A DNA stretch of 64,000 bases from Chinchilla lanigera (GCF_000276665.1 NW_004955473.1:7466246-7530245), one strand, 5' to 3'. Shown: positions 1 through 12,415, counted from the first letter of the stretch. Notes: generated by a model from the letters alone, not told the origin. A program made the numbers and translations.

Positions 1-3000
1 CTATTGCTTTTTGTGTATTGATTTTTATTTTCCTGCTGCATTGCTGGACTTGGTTAATTTTAAGAGATATTTGGCGGAATTTGTTGGGTCTTCTATGTAG
101 CGCAGCATGTCACCTACAATTAATAATAATTTCAGTTCTTCTTTTCCTATATGTGTCCTTTGTATTTCTTTCTTTTGTCTGATTTCTCAGTCTAATTTTG
201 TGAGTACTGGGTTGAATAGAAGTGGTAATAGTGGACATCATTTTCTTTGATTATAAAGCATTTGTCTTCAGTTTTCCCTCTTCTATTATGATGTTGGCCA
301 TTTATGTATGCGTCTTCTATACCTATTTTCTTCAAAGTACTATTGATGAAGAGGTGTTGGATTTTCACAAAGGTAATTTATGCATCTATTGATAAGATAA
401 TGTGGTGTTTGCTCTTGTTTATGCTTATGAGGTATATTATATTTATTGATTTGCATATTTTGGACCATCCTTGCAAATCGCTGATGAAAGATATAAATCC
501 GAGTTGTGTGATCTTTTTGATGATGTATTGCACTCTATTTGCTAATACATTATTGAGGAATTTTATATCTATGTTTATTAAGGTCATTGGCGTAGAGTTT
601 TCTTTTTTAGTTAGGACTTTTTCTGGTTATATGGCCAGACTGGTTATGCCTTCCATGAATGAGAGTTGCAAGCATTCTTTGTGTTACTTTTTGGAAGAGC
701 TTGAGGAATGTTGGTGACAAAACATCCTTAAAAGATTTCTATAGTTTAGCAGCAAATACATAAGTCATGGGCTTTTCTAAATGGCAGGGTTTTAATACTA
801 TCAAAGTTCTATTTCTTGTTATTGAGTAGTTCAGAACTTTTGTTTCTTCTTGAGTTGGTATTGTTGCTTTCTATGAGTCTAAGAATCTGTCTACTTCTTA
901 AAGATTCTCCCATTTGTTTGAATACAATTTTTCAAAGAAGTTACACATTATCTTCTGGATTTTATGGTGCCTATAGTGTTTGTGGCTTTTTAATTTCTCA
1001 TTACATTGATGTGAAGTTTTTCTCTTTATCTTCAAAAGATTGGCTAGGAGTTTATCTATTCTGTTTATTCTTTCAAAGAATGACTTCTTCAATTCAGTGA
1101 CTATTTTTTTTCAAATCTATTTTTCACTGAGTCCCCCACCAATCTCTAAGATTTCACTCCTTGATTTCAGTTTTGGCTGAGAATGCTATTATTTCTCAAG
1201 TACTCAAAGTCTCTTAATAAGGCTGTCTATTTGTTCGTGTTCAGTTTCCCTAACGTGATCATTGCTTGCAGTGAAATATCCTCATAAGATTGTTTTTGTT
1301 GTGTCCCAGAGGTTTCTGTGTGTCATACAAGCATATTGATTAATTTTCAGGAATTGTTAAATTTCTTCCTTGATCTTTTTCTGGGCCTGTTTGGAATTTC
1401 AAGAGTGTGTTATTAATGTCCTACTTGTGTCTAAATTTTTTGTCATTTCTTCTAAGACTGTTTTATGTTTTCAGTGCATAATGGTCTGGTAGTAAACATG
1501 GATTGATTTCCATTGTTTTATATTTATATAAGCAGACTTTCTGGACTAGTGTGTGATCTATTTCAGAGAAATTACTCTGTGCTGCAGAAAAATATATACT
1601 GTTTTGTAGAAGGGTGGACTACTCTTAGATATCTATTAAGGCAATTTGTACAAGGGTATGGTTTTGGTCTTATATTTCCATATTAATTTTTTAGGAACCA
1701 AACTCTGTGTGGAAGTGGCCCTTGAAATCACCCACTATGATTGTGATATTCTATATTTGACCTTTTATGTTCAGTAATATTTATTTTTTATGAAGCTAGT
1801 TGTTCCAGTACTTGGTACATAAATACTTTTAAAAGCGTCATCTTTATTTGCTGGATTGTTGTTCCTTTAACTTGTACATGGTGGCATTCTTTGGTTCTTC
1901 TCAGTTTTTCCTTGAAGTTTAAATTTTCTGACGTTAAAATTGCTACCCCTGCTTGCTTTTGGTATCTTGAAATACGAAATATTTCTTCCATCCTTTGAAT
2001 TTCAATCTATAAATGTCTTTATGGATTAGATGAGCTTCTCGAATTCAACAAACTGTTGCTTACTAGTCTTTTTTTAATCTAATCTACAAATCTGTGGTTT
2101 TTAATTGGAGAGTGGAGACCATTAACTTTGAGAGATATGACTGAGATAAGTTGATTAATTACAGTCATTCCAGTCTTTCTCTCTTACACTTTGATTTCCT
2201 TTTCCTGTCATTCTTTGTTTTTCTTACTTACCAATTGTCCTTGCTTGGTGTCTTCATTCTATTTGGGTTGTGGCTTTGTTGCATCACTCATTCTAGCTAT
2301 ATTTGTCAGTATTATCTGGTGAGCTGAGTTAGGATTTATAAATATGTTGAGTTGCTTTTTAAATTGCATGTCTTTTTTAAATCTATTTTGAAGGAATTTA
2401 TTCTTAGGTATTTTATTTGGGGTTGGAAGCTGTTTGCTTTTAGTGCTTGAAATATTTTACTGCACACTATTTTTGACCTTTAGCTTTTGTGTTGAAATGT
2501 CTTTTATAATTCTAATAGATTTGCATTTATATATGATTTTTTTTTTTTTTTTTGGTTTTTCTCCGGTACCGGGAACTGAACTCACAACTTTGCGCTTGCC
2601 AGGCAGGCGCTTTTGCCGCTGAGCTAAATCCCCAGCCCCTATATATGATTTTTTTGTTTGTTTCCTCTTGCTGCTTTTAAACTTCTCGGTTTTTATTTTC
2701 TTGAATATGTGGCAACTATATAGTGACATGTTTTGGTAAACTTCCCTTATCAACATAGATATTTGATGTTCTAGAGACATTGCTTTTGTGTACATTGAAT
2801 TATTTGCTCATATTTGGGAAATTTTTATTGTGATTCTGCAAACAAATTAATAATTCTGCCTGTATTGTCATAAAGCTTTTCTCTAACTCTAATTAACCTT
2901 AGGGTGATCTTCTTTGTGTTGTCTAATAACTGATTCGTGATTTTCTTCTTGTTCTTTTATTTTTGAGTCTTCTCTAGGTACTTCATCAGAAGATATCATT

Positions 3001-3480
3001 TTTCTTTCAGTTTCAAACTTTACCATCACATTGGTCATTTTTGCATTTTATGAATTCTATGATTTTTCTAAAAATTTCCTGTCTTTCTTCCTGAAACATT
3101 TCTGTGGATGCTATATCTCTAATGAACTTGTCATTCATGTTTTCAATTAACTTGGTCAGATTCTCTAATTTTTATTTGTGTTATTCCTTTCCACATTGAG
3201 CATTTTGAGTGATAATTCCATAAACTATTGGATTATGTCCTTTTTGAACCTGACAAGTTTCTTCATCTCTTCTTTAAACATTTTGTGGAGTTCTTCTACA
3301 TATTTAATTTCCTCTCCATTTGTGTCCCTTGATCTGCCTTTTCAAAGTTAGCCGATCTTGAAGATCTTCTGTTTTTTGGTTTGTCATAATCATTCGTATA
3401 TATTTATATATATTTTTTGTTTTCCCCATTTTTTCTCTTTTCTTTGTATTATGGATTAAAATCTGGTAGAGTGGGAAAAG
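1..3480 (-). mobile_element. L1 LINE, decayed, cut by window edge (ORF2 then ORF1 region)
   Basis: Read on the minus strand this is an L1 whose 3' end lies outside the window. The reverse translation near 590-380 carries the reverse-transcriptase series NIDIKFLNNVLANR, LQGW and SIDA, which matches the conserved L1 palm region. Near 1990-1790 it gives AGVAIL...VKGTTIQQ, from the N-terminal endonuclease. ORF2 therefore starts around 2140. The part to about 3480 should be ORF1, and a short frame beginning MGKTKN near 3430 resembles an ORF1 start. Frameshifts and stops occur throughout, so it is not functional. An ID SINE interrupts it at 2544-2639. The upstream limit is uncertain. Confidence 0.8.
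2541..2639 (-). mobile_element. ID-type tRNA-derived SINE
   Basis: Antisense full-length copy: T-rich tail, then the complement of the B box and A box, ending in CAGCCCC. It is flanked by a target-site duplication tatatatgatttttt (from 2528 and from 2640). It belongs to the subfamily with four A residues (CGGCAAAAGCGCC). The tail begins ...GAGAAAAACCAAAA. Intact box sequences and a near-perfect TSD mark it as a relatively young insertion into the older L1. Confidence 0.93.
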
Positions 3481-4340
3481 CTTGTACATTATATGAAATA
3501 TCTTCATAAGATTTATATTTACAATGATGTGTTTTCAGCTTTATATGTCCAGACATATTATTTATGCCTTTCATTTATTTTACTTGGATTTGGACTCTGT
3601 CCTTATATTTAGAAGAAACAGTTATTTCTTGTTACTATGATATCAACAGTTCCTATCATACATAACTTATATATCGTTGACTTTGCATTTATGCTTGCTC
3701 TTTTATCAATACTCTGTTTGTAGAATATTTTTAATTATTATTAGCAGTTATTCTGCAATGTTCCTCCTGTAGTCAGCCATATAGAATATGCCACTTCAGT
3801 TGTGCAAAACCAAAAGAGTGCTGGAAAGCCCACCCAAACACAAACGTATGATTTTTAATTTTGAAATTTACCTGCATGATTTTGTGAATATATTTATCAG
3901 ATTCAAAAATCTTTTGGAAGTTTATTTAGAGTATTCTAAGTATGATTATATAATTTGCAAATAAATATAATTTGAATTCTTTCATATTTGTTGCCATTTT
4001 ATTTTTTACAATCATCTAATTTCTATGTCTAAAATATCAATTATTATATCAAATAAGAACGAAAAAAATCAGACTTCCATGTCTCATTCATTATTTTAGA
4101 GGAAAGGATATCAATTTTATCATTCACCCTGATAATGGCTATGGGTTTGCAATGCATAGTCCTAATTATATTGAGATGTGGCTGTTCTATATCTAGTTGC
4201 TTCAGCACTTTTATGCTCAAGGGGTAGCAATTTTGAGGCATTTGTCTACATCAATTCAGGTTAACATGTGGCTTTTACCTTGATTGTATAAATGAAGATT
4301 ATTACATTTATTAATTTCCATCTGTTCAACTGTCCTTGAA
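3481..4340. other. AT-rich interval, unassigned
   Basis: No gene or confident repeat is visible. It may hold the decayed 5'UTR of the L1 on the left. Short frames here have no recognisable similarity. Confidence 0.4.
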
Positions 4341-4349
4341 AACCTGAAT

Positions 4350-6712
4350 AAAGCCACACTAATCATGGTGGGTGATCTGTTTCATATATTGTGGAATTTG
4401 CTTTTCAAGGCTTTTAATGATTTCCATCTCTTTTATCAATATACTATCATGTATCTTTATTGATATTATATATATTTCAAGTTTTAATATCATTTTTATT
4501 GACCTTATGGAATAACTTTGTAAGGGTATTTTCACTTTCTATTTCACAGATTTATCTGGGGAACATTGACATTAGCTCTTCTTTAAATGTCTGATAAAAT
4601 TCAGTAGTATATCTGATTAGTTTTCTGCTTTCCTTTATTGGATACTTTATCATTATCACAATCTCATTGCATGTTATTAGTCTGTATTTTTTAACATCCT
4701 CTTCATTCAATTTTTACATCATACACATCTAGAAATTTATCCATTTTTTTCTAGAATCTACAGTTTATTGTAATATAAGATTTCAAAATAGTATTTAATA
4801 ATCCTTGGTATTGAAGTGGTGTTTCTTTTGATATCATCGTTTTTATGTCTAATAATGTTTACTTTGTTCTGCTCTCTTTCTTTATCTTTCATTAGTTTGG
4901 GTAAAAGTTTATCAAGATTGTTTATATTTTGGAGATGTAACTTTATTTTATTGGTCTTTTTGTTTTTCTTTTAGTACTTCACTAATATAAGCTGTGGTCA
5001 TTATTATTTATTCTATATTGTTAGTTTTTCTTGTTTTTCTAAGATTTTCATGTTTGTCATTAGCTTATTTATTTGAAAATTCTCTAAGTTTTTTGATATA
5101 GACACTTATAAACTTCCATCTTAGAACCGTCTTTGATGCATTCCAGATAGTCTGAGATATTGTCTTTTTATTTTCAGTTAATTCCAGGAATTTTTTTGAA
5201 TTGTCGTTTCTTTGTAGTAGGGTTTTTTTTTTTTTTTTTTTTTTTTTTGCCATTGGTAGTGGCCTTTATTTTCTCTCCTAATTTTTTTTCTTTGTATGAG
5301 TATATCTTCTGCTGTTTTCAATTGGAGTATATTTGCATGGGATTTTCTTTTCTATCCTTTAATTTTCTGTCTGTCTATTAGTAAAGTCTGTTTGTTAGTA
5401 ATTATGTATGTATGTGTTTGTTAGCAAGTCTTTCTGTTAGAAAGGTGTGTTTCTTGCAATCAGCAGGCAGGATTTTTTCCCCTGTCTGCCTGTATATGTC
5501 TGGAATTGCTCTAGAAATGCATGTACCATTTACTGTCATTTTGCTCTTTTGTAATCATTGATACTTTTTGAAATCTTATTGGGTTGTCTATATTTCTTTT
5601 TCTGAGTTTAGTATTCCTGGCTAGTGGTCATGTATTTCTTTAGTTTATACTTGTCTTTGAAGATCTTTGTGGGATATTGATGAGAAGTACGTATGACATG
5701 GAAATACAGAAGTAAGGTACTTTGGAGACACAGCCCCAACAACTCTTAGAATGCAAAGTTAAAGATTAAAGAGTAGCCTTAAAGACTGCAAATCCAAGTA
5801 GCATCAATATACATTGCCTTAAGCAATGAATGTTCTGGCCTCATCCTTACCATACTCTGATTTATTACTTAGATTAGCCCTAAGGTCAGTCAAGCAACAG
5901 ACCATCATGACATACCCTATCCTTCCTCTATTCCCTAAATGAATTTATGCATAAACATCTTTTTTTGTTCTTTATCCTTGCTTCCTGATTCTATCAATAA
6001 AACGTCTTAGAAGCTTCAGATCAGTGGTGTTTTCATGATACTCTCTTTTGGGGAAGGGTCTTGGTTAATGTCAGTCCTTCTGGCCTTCCTGGAGTTTCAA
6101 TTTGACACTCACTCTGAGTAATCTTTCATCCTTTGAACTATGTTAAATAATAAACTGTGGCAGATCTTTATTTGATTTCCTGAAAACTATGTTGCTATAT
6201 GTAAAAATTTAGTTTAACAATAATTTTCTTTCAGAGCTTGCAATACATCATTTCATGCCTTCCTGGTCTTTCACATTCATTCAGAGAAATATAAAGCTCG
6301 GATGTTTCCCTCTATAAGAGACTCAACATTTCTCTTGTAGATTTCAATATTCTTTCCATACTCCTGGCATTTTAACTGCAATAAGATAGGAAGAGTTTCA
6401 GTTTTGGTCATGTCTGTTTAGGATTCTAATTGCCGCCTGTAGCTGTATGTTTTATCATTCCTAGTAATTGGGAATTTTTTTGTCATTATTTTATTGAATA
6501 GATTTTTCATGCTTTTAGTCTGCATTTTCTTCCATGCTAAAAATTTGGAAGTTTGTGTTTAAGTATGATTCAGTGCACTTGCATGGTTTAGTATAACTCT
6601 CTGTTGTAATTTCTAAACCATATATTTAAATCTTGAAATGCTGTCTTCTTGACCAGTTTATTGATATTTTCCACTAAAATTTGATTTAACTTGTGTATTT
6701 TACAAAGAATAA
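4350..6712 (-). mobile_element. Old mammalian L1 (L1M type), antisense, interrupted
   Basis: The nucleotide sequence follows the antisense pattern of old mammalian L1 ORF2. Around 4860-5160 it has the strings that encode the linker between endonuclease and reverse transcriptase, for example the segment around tgcattccagatagtctgag. Around 5440 a gtgtttcttgcaatcagcag motif belongs to the endonuclease region. From 6230 to 6710 it continues into ORF1 or the region upstream of it. It is heavily decayed. A 27-nt T run lies at 5222-5248 and an LTR-like block splits the element near 5680-6105. Confidence 0.75.
5678..6105 (+). mobile_element. Possible solo LTR inserted in L1
   Basis: About 430 bp that does not follow L1 separates two collinear L1 parts. 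On the plus strand it has a polyadenylation-like caataaaac near 5996, followed by a short U5-like segment ending ...agtttcaatttgaca. It would begin TG and end CA, but I could not find a convincing target-site duplication, so boundaries and class are uncertain. It could instead be a non-LTR fragment. Confidence 0.35.
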
Positions 6713-7460
6713 ACAACAGAGACCTCATCAACTAATGTACATTTCGCCCCCCAAAAAAACACCAAACAGATGAAGAGGTAACCCACAGATTGGAAAGAAA
6801 ATTTACTTGTTATTCCTCAATAAACTAATATCTACAATATATAAAGAAATAAAAAATATAAAGTCCAAAATTTGAAGACCAAAAAAGGGCAGATGAAATA
6901 AATAGATGCTTATCAAAAGAAGAAGTATGAACAGCAAAAAAAAAAAAAAAAATACAAGGAAAAATGTTTAATACCATAGTACTGTGTTTATGACCAAAGA
7001 AATAATGTAAATAAGTGAATTATACATCTGTGCTCCCTGGTTCATTGACACTCTCTTCACAGTATGCATGAAATGGAAACAACCAAGGATGAATAAAGAC
7101 AATATAGTACATATATACTATGGAACATTCTTTAGCCATGAAGAAGGATGAGATCATCTTATTTGTGGCAAGATGGATGGAGTCGGTGATTATTAAGTTG
7201 AATAAAATTTGTCAGTAATAGAAACACAAGTTTTGCGTTAGTCATGCATAAGTGAAATCTAAAAATGTTGATCTCATGGAGTTTGAGAATATAGTAGTGA
7301 CTGCAAAATGCTAGGGACACTGATGGGGAAAGAGACAGAATAGTTATGATCAACAAATTCTGGGGTACCACTGCACAGTATGGTTACTATAATTAATGGT
7401 CATGTACTTTACATTTCAAAAGGTCAGAAGGATGGATTCTGAAAATTTTCTCCTCAAAGA
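6712..7460 (+). mobile_element. L1 ORF2 3' end and 3'UTR, sense, decayed
   Basis: Plus-strand sequence matches the last part of an old L1 ORF2: text around 6770-6960 corresponds to the segment with the 'gaaaatttact...ataaactaatatctac' type motif, and 7090-7190 to the C-terminal YSAIKK region. From 7200 it runs into a 3'UTR-like segment. Stops and indels abound. It adjoins an antisense L1 directly at about 6712, so two elements, or an inversion, meet head to head there. Confidence 0.7.
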
Positions 7461-7820
7461 AATGGCATGCTTAAATAGATAAATAGGCTTTATCTGATTT
7501 AATTGTTAAATTATAAATGTATTAAATTATAAATGTATATATATGTACACATATGTAATTATATATGTGTTACATGTAAACCCATTAATGTGTGGAGAAT
7601 TTAGCTTTAGGTGACAGGTAAGTTTTTTAATTGATAAATTATAATTAAAATAAATTAACTACCGAGCTATACCTTTTCGATCATTCATTTGGAAACAATC
7701 ATTCAAATCCTCTTAGATGTCAAAATCTGTACTTATTTTTACTAATCCCCATTCTTGGAATAAGGAAACCCTGTAAACATTATTTATCTCTTTTTGTTTC
7801 TACATCCTAAATACATAATC
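7461..7820. other. AT-rich interval with degenerate (TA/TG)n
   Basis: Low-complexity tatatatgtacacatatg-type sequence lies around 7525-7570. The remainder is unassigned. Confidence 0.5.
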
Positions 7821-7833
7821 AAAATCAAGTTTT

Positions 7834-7938
7834 GGGGCTGGGGACTTAGCTCAGCGGCAAAAGCGCCTGCCTGGCAAGCGCAAGGTCGTGAGTTCGGTTC
7901 CCGGTACCGGAGAAAAACCAAAAAAAAAAAAAAAAAAC
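7834..7938 (+). mobile_element. ID-type tRNA-derived SINE, full length
   Basis: Starts GGGGCTGGGG, with A box TAGCTCAGCGGC and B box GAGTTCGGTTCC, then CCGGTACCGGAGAAAAACC and an A tail. It is flanked by a perfect 13-bp duplication aaaatcaagtttt (7821-7833 and 7939-7951). Four-A subfamily. It is one of the least diverged copies in the window, so a recent L1-mediated insertion is likely. Confidence 0.96.
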
Positions 7939-7951
7939 AAAATCAAGTTTT

Positions 7952-8930
7952 AATGGATAACATTTTCAGAATTTTGTTTCTCAATCTGTGAAACCACAGA
8001 TCTATCTTATAGACTCCCAATTTAGTATCTTTAGAAAATAACCTTACATGATTCAATTTAAATCCAGGAGATTTCTTCATGGCTAAATCACCTTAATGCT
8101 TTAGTTCTCTAATTTCTTACATTGTTTACTAAATAATGCAATGAAGCAGTTGAAGTTCATTATTGTCCTATAAATTTAGTAAAAAGTAAAATATAGCAAT
8201 ACAAATGATGAATAGAAAACTAATGTAATTATGAATGCCAGTATATTTTAGTTATTTATGCAATTACCTCTAAAGAACAAGCAAACTTTTTCAAATAATA
8301 TATGATTGCATTCAGTCAGGTGAAAAGTTACATGATGAAATTTAAGTCATACATTTTTTGAGTGAAAAATGAAATATTTACTGATACTTTGTTCTTACTT
8401 TAACATTAGTAGCATTGTTCTATGTAAGTCAGTCAAGTACTTTCTCTTCTCATGTATGTGTATGTGTGTGTGTATGTGCGTATGTGTGTAACCAAGAGGA
8501 ATATTTCACCTTTTCCATGTTATGTTCAGTCAATATTTGTATTCAGTAGTCTATGCAAAGAACAGTTCTCAAGTATTGGAGCAAACTGTGTAGACCCAAA
8601 CCTTTTGCTCAAAGAAATTGAATTGTGTTTCAATGTATTCATTTAAACGAGAAACTCTTAAACTGAGTTTCTTTCTTAAGAAGAAACATGCAAAACACAA
8701 AAGGTGTTCCAATAATTTGGAAATTTTCATTTCAATAAGTAATTCCCCATGTAATCAGTCTTATTTTTAGTCCCTGATAGTTAACATACATTTAATCATA
8801 AAATGATGCAACTACAAGAATCAAAAAGTTATTTTTTTTAAAAGTTAAAATTTATTCTGCCATGATAATATACAGTATGTTTAAATAGGTTAAATAACTA
8901 TTATAAGCACACACAATAAAAAATTCATAT
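7952..8930. other. Mostly unassigned; possible MIR relic and (TG)n
   Basis: A faint plus-strand MIR-like pattern (caccttaatgctttagttctc) lies about 8060-8150, and a (TG)n-rich microsatellite at 8452-8490. No gene is seen in the rest. Confidence 0.35.
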
Positions 8931-8974
8931 ATATATATATTCTCTTTTGTCTCTATTTTTATTCTTGCTTTTCC

Positions 8975-9100
8975 CTCTTGTCCTCCCTCCCTCCTTCCCT
9001 CCCTCCTTCCTTTCTTCTTTCCATTTCTTTCTTTCTTGCTTGCTTTCTTCCTTCCTTCCTTTCTTTCCTTTCTTTTCTTTGTTTCTCTCTCTCATTTCCT
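8975..9100 (+). repeat. Pyrimidine-rich (CCTT)n low-complexity tract
   Basis: Runs of ccctccttcc and ttcttt units form an almost pure C/T strand. The long open frames on both strands here are an artefact of low complexity. A short (TA)n lies just before it at about 8928-8940. Confidence 0.9.
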
Positions 9101-9185
9101 TTCTTGTTATTTTTCACTAGGTATTCAACAACAATCATACAACACATTGTTCAGTTCTCACTGTAATTTAGAAATAGTGATTTGA

Positions 9186-9300
9186 AACCAAGGATATAAC
9201 TCAGTTGCACAAGTACCTGCCTGGCAACCACAAGGTCCTGAGCTTGATTCCCAGTACAAGAAAGCAAGAAAGCAAGAAAGCAAGCAAGAAAGAAAGACCT
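9186..9300 (+). mobile_element. Diverged ID SINE with (AAGAAAGC)n tail
   Basis: The body matches the ID consensus at lower identity (aactcagttgcacaagtacc, ggtcctgagcttgattccc). It lacks the first bases and uses the older GTTGCAC form of the A-box side. The tail has become a short GCAAGAAA microsatellite at about 9260-9300. No clear TSD was found. Confidence 0.75.
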
Positions 9301-9587
9301 GAAATAGGTAAACTTAATTATTGCAGAAAGGCAGACTGGAAAGTCTCAGACACCAGTATTTCTCTTGGGATCTTCAGTAAGGAAAGAGCTTATTTTCTTT
9401 TCATTTACGAACTTCTCTCCCAAGTGTCTATATTTTTCTTATGCCCAGGTTCAATTTTTAAATATTGAAGCTACAACTAGGACTCTTTCATCCATTCGTA
9501 AAAATTCTTCAGAAAAAAGTGCTTTTCCAAGTAAAGAATATGTCTATTTAGTAGTATTTATATCTTGAAATTTTTAAAGAATATTAG

Positions 9588-10262
9588 GTTCTATAGCAGC
9601 ACAATTTGTAATTGCTAAAATGTGGAAGCAACCCAAATGTCCATCCACCGAGGATTGGATAAGAAAATTATGGTACTTTTATATAATGGAATNNNNNNNN
9701 NNNNNNNNNNNNNNNNNNNNNNNNNNNNNNNNNNNNNNNNNNNNNNNNNNNNNNNNNNNNNNNNNNNNNNNNNNNNNNNNNNNNNNNNNNNNNNNNNNNN
9801 NNNNNNNNNNNNNNNNNNNNNNNNNNNNNNNNNNNNNNNNNNNNNNNNNNNNNNNNNNNNNNNNNNNNNNNNNNNNNNNNNNNNNNNNNNNNNNNNNNNN
9901 NNNNNNNNNNNNNNNNNNNNNNNNNNNNNNNNNNNNNNNNNNNNNNNNNNNNNNNNNNNNNNNNNNNNNNNNNNNNNNNNNNNNNNNNNNNNNNNNNNNN
10001 NNNNNNNNNNNNNNNNNNNNNNNNNNNNNNNNNNNNNNNNNNNNNNNNNNNNNNNNNNNNNNNNNNNNNNNNNNNNNNNNNNNNNNNNNNNNNNNNNNNN
10101 NNNNNNNNNNNNNNNNNNNNNNNNNNNNNNNNNNNNNNNNNNNNNNNTATGTTGTAAAATGTTGTATGTCTGTTAATGTTTCCCTCCTTTTATCCTTAAA
10201 ATAAAAAAATTAAAAAAAATTTAAAAAAACAAAAAAAAACAAATAAAAAAAATAAATAAAAT
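9588..10262 (+). mobile_element. L1 3' end, sense, containing an assembly gap
   Basis: The plus-strand frame at 9620 gives WKQPKCPSTEDWIRK.WYFY, the conserved C-terminal region of L1 ORF2. The sequence breaks into N just before the expected ORF2 stop and resumes at 10148 with a short 3'UTR piece and an A-rich tail to about 10262. It is a 5'-truncated copy of a later L1 lineage, the same type as the copies near 23.5 kb and 49.4 kb. Any frame read across the N run is meaningless. Confidence 0.82.
9693..10147. other. Assembly gap, 455 N
   Basis: A continuous run of N inside the 3' end of an L1. The non-round length suggests an estimated gap size. Confidence 0.99.
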
Positions 10263-10374
10263 GCCACATAGTTGCTGTTGGAAAATTCTGAAGTCTTTTT
10301 ATGCCTGGAATACTTTTAGCATTCCTTACATTTTTAATTCATATAATTTCAACATCCACATGTGTCTTAGGGAC

Positions 10375-11295
10375 AGTTCCCAGAGACACAGATTTAATAG
10401 GATATATACATAGGAACAGATATATTTTAAGGAGTTTATTAGTGATATTGGTCACATTTTGGAGGCCAGGAAGTCAAACAATAGACCCTCTGCAAATTGT
10501 AAAAGGAAGAAATTTAGTGGCTGTGGTGGATTGACAAATGGTGGTCAACTTGTAACACCCAGCTGAACTGAACCAGTGTGGGGCTTGCTGAGTGTAGAGG
10601 GCCCACCTGAGGATTGTTGTCAGCTATGTAAAAAGAACTGGAGAGGAAGAGCAGCTGTTGGGAGTGGTTTGTTCTGCTGAGAGCTGTTGGTTCTCTTGGA
10701 CGACCTTATCATGCTGGCTTTCCTCATGAACTCAGCTGTTCTCATTGTCTGAGGAGCTCAGGACCTTTTGTCACTGAGAATGGCTATTGTTCACTTTGGG
10801 GGAGCTCTGGTGCTCACTTTGAGCATTGCTTCCTGGCTCCGGAGGGGAAGATGGCACACTGCTCAGTTTTCTGAAGAACCTTGACACACTGGCTTTCCTG
10901 ATGTGAGCTTGGATATTCTCACCATTGGAGAGCTTGGGACCTCCCTGTTGCTGAAGAGGGCTGTGCTACTTTTCCAGGGAACTCTGCTTCTTTCTTTGAG
11001 CACCACTTCCTGACTCCACTTCAGCTGTCTCATCCTGCCAGCACAGATCTTTCATAGAGCTAGCACAAACTTCCTAGCTTCCACCACTCACCTTTGGGCC
11101 TTCCCAGTGTAGATCTGGGAAACAGGCCTGCATGAGACATTGTCATTGACTCTTGGCCTCTATTTGGACTTCTGGAGGGCATTGTGATGGGCTCTAGCTC
11201 TTCAGCTGTACTCAGGCAGGACATTGCCATGGAATTGAGGCCCTCAGCTGGATTTTTTGGTCTTAATGTTTGGACAGATTTCCTGCACTCTTTTC
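10375..11295 (+). repeat. Old interspersed repeat with internal tandem duplication
   Basis: The left end (agagacacagatttaatagg, then a TA-rich stretch and aggagtttattag) resembles a eutherian interspersed repeat that I recognise but cannot name securely. From about 10560 the sequence is richer in G+C than its surroundings and carries two diverged copies of a unit about 175 bp long: ctggctttcct recurs at 10714 and 10889, and the two copies stay collinear to about 10840 and 11020. The element appears to resume beyond the ID at 11296-11403. No coding frame was found. Confidence 0.5.
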
Positions 11296-11403
11296 TTTTT
11301 CTTTTTGTTTTTGTTTTTTTTTTTTTCCAGTACTGGGATTCGAACTCATGACCTCGCGCTTGCCAAGCAGGAGCTGTGCCACTGAGTTAAATCCCCAGAC
11401 CCT
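11296..11403 (-). mobile_element. ID SINE, older subfamily
   Basis: Antisense copy with tail complement TTTTT, then ccagtactgggattcgaact, and ending in the complement of the A box in the GTGGCACAGC form. Possible TSD tgcactcttttc / tgcacttttttc. It lies within the surrounding old repeat. Confidence 0.85.
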
Positions 11404-11409
11404 CTTGCA

Positions 11410-11830
11410 CTTTTTTCTATATGAGTCTTTGGGTGACTATTACACATAATCCTAAAAATCATGTGTCCTCTATTGTATTGTTTACCCTTGTAAAACCCTG
11501 ACTAAAACAGCGACAAATCTCCAAGAACACAAAGGTTAAAGAATCTGAAGTTCTGATGTTCATGACCTAGAGAAGAAGAGTGTTTAGCCATGAAAGAGAG
11601 GGAATACTTTAATCTTTCCTGTTATTTTTTTTTTTTTCTATCCTGGCCATTAGTTGATTGGAGACCACCTACATCAAGTGGGGGTAGACTTTGCTAACTC
11701 AATTCATTGACTCAAACACCAGTCACTTCCAGAAATATGTGCACAGACATACCTGGAAATAATGCTTTAAAAGCTATTTGGGTATTCTGAATCTAGTCAA
11801 GTTGACATCTGAACTTATTCATCATATTAT
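11410..11830 (+). repeat. Right part of the old repeat interrupted by the ID
   Basis: Sequence around 11650-11805 (gattggagaccacctacatc ... agtcaagttgacatc) matches the right end of the same recognised but unnamed eutherian repeat as 10375 onward. The block at 11490-11512 (cccttgtaaaaccctgacta) may be part of an inserted piece. Assignment to the same element is inference from order and orientation. Confidence 0.5.
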
Positions 11831-12415
11831 ATACAAAATCAGGAACCTCACTTCTATCTGATTATTTGTAATTTATGTAGAGACCTATATACATGCTCTC
11901 TTGTTTTTATATTTAGAATGTAATATGTAATAGTTAAATGAAATAACTTTCCAAAGTTAATACCAAGTTAGTCTTGGAGATAAATACACATTTCTTAGTA
12001 TCCAAATTTAAATTTCCATTAAATTTGTGTGTTTTTCTCTACAATGGTGTTTTTTTTCTCTTATCATTATTGCACCCACGTTAACAACTCAAAAAATACT
12101 GTTTTTAATTTAAGTCTCTATCAGGATTTGAAATTCTCCTATTGAATATAGCAAATTCATGAAAAGGTTAAATATGCCACTTGCACATAAGGAGTTTTAG
12201 GTCCATGAAAAAGCAAACAAAAGTAATATTTACAAAAGCATGTGATAGAACAAATAGGATGGACATTGTGAGATTAGTAGCATGGATATAAAAGCTGTTT
12301 GAGAGATTTAGCAAAGGCTTCACACAGGAAAAATTGTCTAAATACAATATCTGCCACCAACAAATTTTGTTTGCAGTCAAAAATTTAAGGAATAAAAACA
12401 GTGTATACAAACTAA
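11831..12415. other. AT-rich interval, unassigned
   Basis: Nothing recognisable. A minus-strand frame crossing 12168-12701 runs through the ID copy on its right and is not a gene. Confidence 0.5.

Noticed and set aside
5065..5253. Lysine-rich frame on the minus strand
   Set aside because: Part of decayed L1 ORF2 plus a homopolymer run. It does not extend to a full protein.
7834..7910. tRNA gene
   Set aside because: It has A and B boxes, but also a poly(A) tail, a target-site duplication and many sister copies, so it is a SINE.
8975..9147. 62-codon frames on both strands
   Set aside because: Produced by a pyrimidine-rich low-complexity tract.
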